This document shows, piece after piece, positions 5,501-10,000 of a DNA stretch of 10,000 bases. The stretch covers positions 1 to 10,000 of the forward strand of contig JAHEKD010000044.1 in assembly GCA_024638545.1 (NCBI GenBank), read 5' to 3'. The notes below the pieces were generated by a model, which saw nothing but the letters and a program-made list of their open reading frames with translations, did not search any database and was not told where the DNA came from. A program made the translations under genes and the position numbers. Source of the DNA: Gammaproteobacteria bacterium. GTDB taxonomy: Bacteria > Pseudomonadota > Gammaproteobacteria > Arenicellales > JAHEKD01. Position 1 is the stretch's first letter; each line of letters begins with the position of its first letter.

Positions 5501-7451
5501 TGGATTTAACTTCTCGGTTGCCCCAGGCGATACCTGTTTAACACTTAACCTGCCTGCGGGTAAGAATGTGCTGGTTGGTGAAAATCGAACGCCTGTTGCC
5601 TCACCGTTTAACATTGAAACACTGGGCGCATGTCAATCCGCAATAGGCATCGGCGATGTAACCGTCTTGGAAGCGAACACGACGGCCAGTGTGCCCGTGA
5701 ATCTGTCAGCCTCAAGTGCATCCATTGTCACGGTGGATTTTCAGACTCAAGACGGCAGCGCAACGGCGGGCCTGGACTACACCGGTGGTACCGGAACTGT
5801 TACGTTTAATCCCGGTGAAACCAGCAAATCGATCAATGTTCCCATTTTGGATGACATGTCGATAGAGGGCACTGAAAACTTTACAGTTCAGTTGAGCAAC
5901 GCCGTCAACGCATTGATTTCTGACGGTAGCGGTTTAGTGACCATCAATGATGATGATGGCGGCACCTGCGGTCAACCGGTGATAGACAACACGGTGGACC
6001 GTGAAATTTTCGTCTGGCAGGATTGTGATGATAATGAATGGCACGTCCGCGCTTATTCCGGCGGCGGTAGTCCGCTTAGCTACGTCGGTGATCTGACTAC
6101 ATTTGACAGCTTCAGCAATGTGGTACCAGTAAGCATTGAATCCTCCGATGTGCTTGACACCAGTGATCCGAAGGTAATCGCATTTGATCTGACCATGGGC
6201 AGCATCTGGTTTGACGGTTTTGATTTTCAAGTGGGCACCGGCGGTACCTGCATGACGCTCAACACACCTTCAGGCCAGGACGTGTTGGTGGGCCCGAATC
6301 GTCAACCGGTCACACCGCCGTTTGACATCAAGACGCTGGGCGCCTGTTCCGCCGGGAATAATCCACCGGTTGTGGTGAATCCCGGCAACCAGACCAACAC
6401 GGTTGGCGCAAACGTCAGCCTGTTTATCAGTGCAACCGATGCAGACGGCGATATCCTGACCTACTCAGCAACTGGCCTTCCGGACGGTTTGAGTATCGAT
6501 TCTCAGACCGGTGAAATCAGCGGTACTGCCAGCAGTGCCAGCGTCTCGAATGTCACCGTGACGGCATCAGACGGTTCAGCTTCGGATAATGAAAGTTTCA
6601 CCTGGACAATAGAGGCCTTGCCTAATCTGGCACCAACGGCGAATGCGGGGACGGATCAGACCATCGAGCTGCCTGCGGTAGCCACGCTTGATGGTTCGGT
6701 ATCGGATGATGGACTGCCCAATCCGCCAGGCGTGGTCACATCCACCTGGAGCGTCGTGAGTGGCCCCGGCATGGTCACATTTGGGGATGCCAACGTGCTG
6801 AATACCACGGCCAGTTTCTCTACTGATGGCGTGTATGTTCTCAGGTTGACGGCAGACGATAGTGCATTAACCGACACAGATGATGTGACCATCACCGTTA
6901 ATCCCGCACCCATCGCCTGTATTGATGTTGATTTTGAAAGCGGTGGATTTAACGGCTGGACCAATCTGGCATCCAGCACCTGCGCGACGGGTACATTTGT
7001 AAGCGGCACACCGAATTTTGTTGAAAACGGTGGCGTTATCACTCAGGTTGGCGGAGATCACACTACGGGCAGCGGAAATGCCCTGTATACGGCCTTTAAT
7101 ACAGCCGATGGCACCGACGATGTGGATTCCGGAGAATGTACGCTGCAATCACCTGATTACTCGGTGAGTGCAGCGTCTGATTTGTCAATCTGGTATTTCC
7201 ACGGTCAGCGTGATGCCGGAGATGATCCAAGCGGCGATTATTTCAGACTCGAATACTCCTTAAACGGCGGCAGCTCCTGGACTCAAATCGCCAGTAATGG
7301 GGATCAAACCCAAAACGCAGCCTGGACACAGGCTACGGCCACTATTCCTGCGAGTTCAAACGTGAGGCTCAGGGTTGCCGTTTCTGATGGCGCAGGGCCG
7401 GGTGATTTGATTGAGGCAGGTGTTGATGATCTGCAAATTTGTCCGCAATAA
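2544..7451 (+). CDS. Large exported FG-GAP/VCBS - ASPIC/UnbV - Calx-beta multidomain protein
   Basis: This is a 1635-residue, probably surface or extracellular, calcium-binding adhesion-type protein. A signal peptide occupies residues 1-22 (A20-S21-A22 then Q23); C17 in IVAC also resembles a lipobox. Asp-rich FG-GAP/VCBS motifs DxDxDGDxD or variants lie at 48-56, 105-113, 157-165, 259-267, 451-459 and 514-522, with a beta-rich insertion at about 300-405. An ASPIC/UnbV domain follows (about 567-636). Then come four-cysteine modules at 661-789, 902-1030 and 1142-1268, with Calx-beta domains between them (793-896, 1035-1137). The tail has a putative-Ig/cadherin-like domain (about 1273-1358), a PKD-like domain (1362-1453) and a jelly-roll-like domain with four cysteines (1459-1635). 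No PEP-CTERM, LPXTG or transmembrane anchor is seen at the end. The domain set supports matrix or cell-surface binding; the ligand is unknown. The start is TTG, fixed by an adjacent upstream stop. Confidence 0.93.
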   Translation: MKTSIHISLIVLAIVACSTASAQVLFEDVTDTAGPFHRGESWGATWGDFNGDNCPDLLVNNHSHRNSLWRNDCQGGFTDVMLTYDIDNIFISDTSQDTHSSTFADVDNDGDQDILSLRSSSGGRGQLFITNNGTGDEQGSSWGLNSCNGGRLGAFFDYDNDGDLDIFCSRAGYTYVFRRDSGNSFSRQESSVGMENQCRSNNYVQFGNFYTPSGGLDLSCGRPGTQPERFYDMSSIPFSNVTSINSPNISNVSDTVFADFDNDLDVDWFALKHAVRPSGASLIGSNNDKIESWIIVDKKSGQSFTDKGFTFTSTGNVTIAYSGISRITTANQPDNVYIGSSGYNPGSFPAVLDPNNTANQGISNSSTKGFFIGYDPFAREWTALLRTRSGHEDGYFVLEGTNISEPVMFNLDNRDIASTPRMHNNNNGTLSTLFGLGFTEALSCGSIAAGDLDNDMDIDLYLACRQGVENLENIIYWNDGDGTFTKGANHGGEGPVGAGLDSYVGVAESVVIADYDTDGFLDLFVTNGNLLMPPDTGGSDVLIRNKGGNGNYWIELDLVGTNSNRDGVGAKVTATAGGVTQLREQNGGYHRDSQNHTRIHFGLGPNNTSVNITVEWPDGSSDTYNNVAADSLYKVNQGGSIVPASAGPMVDFPAPQAGDECGSQIVESSSSRAIHLYKDCGSGLWHLRAVSGNSLSNINYSGTIASDQPINIVNRISLEGSDFVNQPTASEVVFSLTMSLTGEDGFDFSLTPDVSTCFNVDLPGNAQVFVGDGYHLPQLPVNLETLETCLSLTSSDVTVSEAAGMAQVDVTLLGSSSQTITVDYQTVNGSATAGPDYTGGSGTLTFNPGDTVKSFNIPIINDMDIEGDETFSVDFSNAVGAALATSSITVTIEDNDLAPSNCGEPDIDTAVDREIFIWKDCAGNNDDWHVIAAAGGGSVITYDGNIATDQTFSIVTPVSIESSDTLDSSDPQLIVFNMSMGNTWRDGFNFSVAPGDTCLTLNLPAGKNVLVGENRTPVASPFNIETLGACQSAIGIGDVTVLEANTTASVPVNLSASSASIVTVDFQTQDGSATAGLDYTGGTGTVTFNPGETSKSINVPILDDMSIEGTENFTVQLSNAVNALISDGSGLVTINDDDGGTCGQPVIDNTVDREIFVWQDCDDNEWHVRAYSGGGSPLSYVGDLTTFDSFSNVVPVSIESSDVLDTSDPKVIAFDLTMGSIWFDGFDFQVGTGGTCMTLNTPSGQDVLVGPNRQPVTPPFDIKTLGACSAGNNPPVVVNPGNQTNTVGANVSLFISATDADGDILTYSATGLPDGLSIDSQTGEISGTASSASVSNVTVTASDGSASDNESFTWTIEALPNLAPTANAGTDQTIELPAVATLDGSVSDDGLPNPPGVVTSTWSVVSGPGMVTFGDANVLNTTASFSTDGVYVLRLTADDSALTDTDDVTITVNPAPIACIDVDFESGGFNGWTNLASSTCATGTFVSGTPNFVENGGVITQVGGDHTTGSGNALYTAFNTADGTDDVDSGECTLQSPDYSVSAASDLSIWYFHGQRDAGDDPSGDYFRLEYSLNGGSSWTQIASNGDQTQNAAWTQATATIPASSNVRLRVAVSDGAGPGDLIEAGVDDLQICPQ
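4524..4910 (+). repeat. Four-cysteine module, copy 1 (within the large exported protein)
   Basis: Residues 661-789 begin with GDECG and carry cysteines at 661, 680, 757 and 789 (spacings 19, 77, 32). Shared landmarks with the other copies are a KDC near the second cysteine, WHLRA, DGFDF, an N-x-x-P-x-G stretch after the third cysteine, and a closing LETC. This copy is the most divergent of the three. I do not recognise the module as a named domain. Confidence 0.75.
4920..5231 (+). repeat. Calx-beta domain, copy 1
   Basis: Residues 793-896 show the Calx-beta pattern: DVTVSEAAG, VDYQTVNGSATAGPDYT, a GTLTFNPGD strand, an EGDETF loop with acidic calcium-ligand candidates, and the ending TIEDND. 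Calx-beta domains are calcium-binding beta sandwiches common in bacterial adhesins. Confidence 0.88.
5247..5633 (+). repeat. Four-cysteine module, copy 2
   Basis: Residues 902-1030 have cysteines at 902, 921, 998 and 1030, with spacings 19, 77 and 32 identical to copy 1. Landmarks are VDREIFIWKDC, DDWHVIAAAGG, PVSIESSD, DGFNF, LPAGKNVLVG and FNIETLGAC. Very close to copy 3. Confidence 0.8.
5646..5954 (+). repeat. Calx-beta domain, copy 2
   Basis: Residues 1035-1137 repeat the Calx-beta pattern (DVTVLEA, VDFQTQDGSATAGLDYT, GTVTFNPGE, IEGTENF, ending INDDD). Over the 66-base core, 5754-5819 matches 5028-5093 at 50 positions by hand count, with most differences in synonymous third positions. 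Confidence 0.88.
5967..6347 (+). repeat. Four-cysteine module, copy 3
   Basis: Residues 1142-1268 have cysteines at 1142, 1161, 1236 and 1268 (spacings 19, 75, 32). VDREIFVWQDC, NEWHVRAYSGGG, PVSIESSD, DGFDF, TPSGQDVLVG and FDIKTLGAC align with copy 2. It is not followed by a Calx-beta domain but by a putative-Ig/cadherin-like domain. Confidence 0.8.
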
Positions 7452-7579
7452 GCTGACTTTAATACTGAAACGTACTACTGGTTGATTTTGGAGATCTTTG
7501 AATGGGGTATAGCCGTGTGTCAGGATTGTAATTTTGACAAGTTAAGAGAAAATTCAAATTTTGCTTAAAGTAAGACTAG

Positions 7580-7585
7580 TATACT
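7580..7585 (+). promoter_or_regulatory. Possible -10 box before the second paralogue
   Basis: TATACT matches five of six -10 consensus bases and lies just before the stem-loop at 7586-7615. No good -35 hexamer sits 16-18 bases upstream. A transcript from here would begin within the stem-loop. Confidence 0.2.
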
Positions 7586-7615
7586 CTGCCTCATATTAGC
7601 GATGTTGTGAGGCAG
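7586..7615 (+). promoter_or_regulatory. Stem-loop with perfect 8-bp arms
   Basis: CTGCCTCA (7586-7593) pairs perfectly with TGAGGCAG (7608-7615), and the stem can extend by a G-U and an A-T pair. No T-run follows on either strand, so it is not a standard terminator. The right arm contains GAGG, which could act as ribosome site for the 19-codon frame at 7620. It may be a 5' leader structure of the downstream gene or a partial transcription-end structure. Confidence 0.4.
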
Positions 7616-7733
7616 TACTATGATTGACTGGATGTCAAAAGGGTTGTCGTCATATCCCTCTCGCTATTTTGAAACATAGACTGGATTAGATAGAAACTGG
7701 TTTAACTAGCGAAATTTAAAGATTTGATAAATC

Positions 7734-10000
7734 ATGAGAAAAAATAAAATTGTCAAGAAAATGCTATACCCGTGCATTCGTGTATTAAGCGCCATAGTTA
7801 CAACCACATTTGCTGTCAATTCCCAAAGCCAGGTGTTATTCGAAGAAAAAACACCCACAGACGGCAGTTTTCATGTGGGTGAATCCTGGGGCGCCTCCTG
7901 GGGGGATATGAATGGCGATTTGTACCCTGATATTTTTGTTTCCAATCACGCCATGCGTCCCAGCCTCTATCGTAATAAAGGCGATGGTACATTTGATGAT
8001 GTGGTTTTACAGGCTGATCTTGATCAAATCTGGACATCGGAACCTGCGGCAGATATTCATGGCGGTGCCTGGGCTGATTTCGATAATGATGGTGATCAGG
8101 ATCTGTTTGCAACTCGTAGTTCCACTGGTTCCAGACATCATTTGTTTATCAACAATGGCCAGGGCCTGTTTACCGAAGAAGGTGCTTCATATGGCATTGC
8201 GGCCGTTGGGGGTGGCCGATTACCGGTTTTATTTGATTATGATAATGACGGCTTACTGGATGTGGCCGTCGCACGCAATGGCGGTAGTGCTCCAATATTC
8301 AGGCGACAAGGCTTTGGTTTCGTAAACACCAGCAGTGAGACTGGATTTGAAGATCAGTGTTACCGCAGCGCCTATGCTATTACGTCGCAGTTATTTGATG
8401 ATGGTGCTTTGATTCTTGGCTGTATGGATCTTGCAGGTATTCCTGATAAAGTTTTCGATACCAGCACGGTACCATTTACACAAGTACCCAGCAAATTTGA
8501 TCCAATCGGCACTTATTCGGATACTGTAATCGCGGATATTAACAATGACTCAAAGCAGGATCTTATTCCCGTGCGCGGTCGCACACGCCCAAATGGTGCA
8601 GAGATCATAGATTCAACCCGAATCGAAGCCTGGTTATCAGTCAGCAGTTTTCAGGAAAATAGTTTTACTTTCAAAGCAAATGGATCTGTCACCATCGATA
8701 TATATTCTCGCTATATCGGTACCAAAAACAGTAACACGGGTAGTCCTAACTACAACCAATACGATAGAATCTTTATTGGCAGCGCCGGAACGTTTCCTGC
8801 AGATTTACCTTTTACACTCGGCCCCACCAATCAAAATCATTGGGGTGTACTCGCCAATCGAAATAAACTGGGCGCCTATGTGGGTTATGATGAGATCGCC
8901 GGGGAATGGACAATCTATCTGTCAAGCGGTAATGGCAGTACGGAGTTTGTCTATTTTGCAGTTGATGGCACTGATTTCACTGACTTAAGCATAGACGGGT
9001 TGACTTCTGTGGATCAGCCGATAGCCCCCATTGTGCTCTTAAATAACGGAACAAAGTTAGTCGATTCCGGTTCCAGGGGAATAGATGCAGTCATGTGCGG
9101 TTCAGTGGTGGCGGAAGATTTTGACAACGACATGGATATTGACCTGTACATGGTCTGCCGTACGAGCATTGAAAATTTAGCTAATCGTTTTTATTGGAAT
9201 GACGGTACGGGTAATTTTTCATTGGGGTCTGTTCATGGCGCCGAGGGTCCGTTGGGCAAAGGCATTTTAAATGGAGCTGGGACAGGTGAGATTGCTGCCA
9301 CTGCCGATTATGACATTGATGGCTTTATGGATATCTTTGTCACAAATGGAAATCGACTTTTTCCACAATTCAAAAAAGACGGATTAACCGGAGGTGGGAC
9401 AGATCAGATTTTCCGTAATTTGGGCGGTAATAATAACCACTGGCTCGAGTTTGATTTACAGGGTATAAACTCTAACCGTGACGGTTTTGGTACCAAAATC
9501 ACCGTCACCACAGGTGGCATTACCCAGTTTCGTGAGCAAAATGGCCGCTACCATCGCTGGTCTCACGATCATCGTCGAATACATTTTGGCCTGGGGACAA
9601 ATACGACAGCAACAGTGACTATAGAATGGCCGGATGGCACCACTGATGTGCACAATATCGATGGTATTAATTTTGAGGTGGATAAATTATACCTGGCTGC
9701 CCAGGATGGATCATTAACGGAATTAACGCCGGGCGCGGCGGCGCAGTTACCCGCTGCACAGGCAGGCGATGAATGCGGAACCCAGGCGTATGATACGTCC
9801 ATTGATGTCGGTATTTTTATTACCAAAGACTGTAACACCGATATCTGGCAGTTAAGAGCAATGGCTGGAGGAAGCAGTTCCACCATTGAATTTATCGGTA
9901 TGATTCAATCCGCCGGGGGGTTAACCAATTTCACGCCGTTCAGTTTCGAAGGCGCGGATTTTGTCGACACCTCTAATCCAAATCTGGTGGATTTCTCGCT
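7734..10000 (+). CDS. Second exported FG-GAP/VCBS - ASPIC/UnbV protein, paralogue of the preceding gene (3' partial)
   Basis: The frame is open from ATG 7734 to the window end, giving 755 residues, and is cut by the edge. An in-frame TAA at 7728 bounds the start. No clear Shine-Dalgarno is seen; ATG 7761 is an alternative that loses the basic MRKNKIVKK segment. A signal peptide is likely, with processing near S32-Q33, where QVLFEE matches QVLFED of the paralogue. FG-GAP/VCBS Asp motifs lie at 58-66, 115-123, 168-176, 268-276, 462-470 and 525-533, with the same beta-rich insertion between the fourth and fifth (about 311-415). The fourth motif (DINNDSKQD) is degenerate. An ASPIC/UnbV domain spans about 587-654 (REQNGRYHR, RIHFGLG, EWPDG). 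GDECG at 678-682 then opens a four-cysteine module with C681 and C700. Probably an extracytoplasmic adhesion or matrix protein from tandem duplication; its C-terminal architecture is unseen. Confidence 0.93.
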   Translation, partial: MRKNKIVKKMLYPCIRVLSAIVTTTFAVNSQSQVLFEEKTPTDGSFHVGESWGASWGDMNGDLYPDIFVSNHAMRPSLYRNKGDGTFDDVVLQADLDQIWTSEPAADIHGGAWADFDNDGDQDLFATRSSTGSRHHLFINNGQGLFTEEGASYGIAAVGGGRLPVLFDYDNDGLLDVAVARNGGSAPIFRRQGFGFVNTSSETGFEDQCYRSAYAITSQLFDDGALILGCMDLAGIPDKVFDTSTVPFTQVPSKFDPIGTYSDTVIADINNDSKQDLIPVRGRTRPNGAEIIDSTRIEAWLSVSSFQENSFTFKANGSVTIDIYSRYIGTKNSNTGSPNYNQYDRIFIGSAGTFPADLPFTLGPTNQNHWGVLANRNKLGAYVGYDEIAGEWTIYLSSGNGSTEFVYFAVDGTDFTDLSIDGLTSVDQPIAPIVLLNNGTKLVDSGSRGIDAVMCGSVVAEDFDNDMDIDLYMVCRTSIENLANRFYWNDGTGNFSLGSVHGAEGPLGKGILNGAGTGEIAATADYDIDGFMDIFVTNGNRLFPQFKKDGLTGGGTDQIFRNLGGNNNHWLEFDLQGINSNRDGFGTKITVTTGGITQFREQNGRYHRWSHDHRRIHFGLGTNTTATVTIEWPDGTTDVHNIDGINFEVDKLYLAAQDGSLTELTPGAAAQLPAAQAGDECGTQAYDTSIDVGIFITKDCNTDIWQLRAMAGGSSSTIEFIGMIQSAGGLTNFTPFSFEGADFVDTSNPNLVDFS
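9774..10000 (+). repeat. Four-cysteine module, copy 4 (partial, in the second paralogue)
   Basis: The module begins at C681 of the second paralogue, with the second cysteine at C700, the same 19-residue spacing as all three copies in the first protein. IFITKDC, IWQLRAMAGG and FSFEGADFVDTSNP match the landmarks of copies 1-3. The linker QAGDECG is identical to that of copy 1. The third and fourth cysteines lie beyond the window. Confidence 0.72.

Larger units (their letters stand above)
7452..7733 (+). other. Intergenic region between the two large paralogues
   Basis: This 282-base A+T-rich gap has no convincing gene. The longest candidate is a 19-codon ATG frame at 7620-7679 preceded by GAGG. 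A stem-loop lies at 7586-7615. A consensus TTGACA (7534-7539) has no good -10 at the right distance, and a near-consensus TATACT (7580-7585) has no good -35, so a promoter is possible but not clear. No intrinsic terminator with a T-run follows the upstream gene. Confidence 0.55.

Noticed and set aside
6656..7042. 128-codon open frame on the minus strand
   Set aside because: It lies antisense within the PKD-like and C-terminal domains of a well-supported gene, has no recognisable domain, and is explained by the codon bias of the + strand gene.
7389..7451. PEP-CTERM sorting tail, as often seen near exosortase-linked EpsG loci
   Set aside because: No PEP motif, hydrophobic helix or basic end is present at the C-terminus.
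7534..7539. Consensus TTGACA as a -35 box
   Set aside because: The bases 16-18 further on (A/T runs) do not form a -10 hexamer, and TATACT at 7580 is much too far.
7912..8325. 137-codon open frame on the + strand
   Set aside because: It is in another frame inside the second paralogue, whose FG-GAP motifs run straight through this stretch. Its translation resembles no family.

Overview
The window looks like chromosomal DNA of a Gram-negative bacterium, most likely an environmental (possibly marine) gammaproteobacterium or close relative. This is inferred from the EpsG-type polysaccharide tyrosine-kinase homologue, the polyprenyl-phosphate sugar transferase, moderate base composition, GTG and TTG starts with purine-rich Shine-Dalgarno sites, and large signal-peptide-bearing FG-GAP/ASPIC proteins. 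The species cannot be named from the sequence alone. All four genes lie on the + strand. No tRNA, rRNA, CRISPR array, insertion sequence or integrase was seen.

Layout: (1) 1-592 is the 3' part of an EpsG-like P-loop ATPase of the exopolysaccharide chain-length machinery. (2) 593-881 is non-coding and holds a perfect 18-bp palindrome (694-711), a weak hairpin (814-837) and the ribosome site of the next gene. (3) 882-2432 encodes a polytopic polyprenyl-phosphate sugar-1-phosphate transferase (WcaJ/EpsB type), the enzyme that starts repeat-unit assembly. (4) 2433-2543 is a short gap with a 9-bp inverted repeat. (5) 2544-7451 encodes a 1635-residue exported multidomain protein: FG-GAP/VCBS propeller-like repeats, an ASPIC/UnbV domain, three copies of a four-cysteine module that I do not recognise, alternating with two Calx-beta domains, then a putative-Ig/cadherin-like domain, a PKD-like domain and a jelly-roll-like C-terminal domain. 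(6) 7452-7733 is non-coding and holds a stem-loop and weak promoter-like boxes. (7) 7734 to the right edge encodes a paralogue of the large protein, cut by the window end just after its own four-cysteine module begins.

How the parts may fit: the first two genes belong to the cytoplasmic and inner-membrane side of exopolysaccharide synthesis (length control and initiation). The two large proteins are probably extracytoplasmic, calcium-binding, disulfide-containing adhesion or matrix proteins. Their position beside the polysaccharide genes suggests, but does not prove, that they act in the same extracellular matrix. The most original material is the repeated four-cysteine module with near-invariant cysteine spacing, and the pairwise loss of cysteines between the two paralogues.
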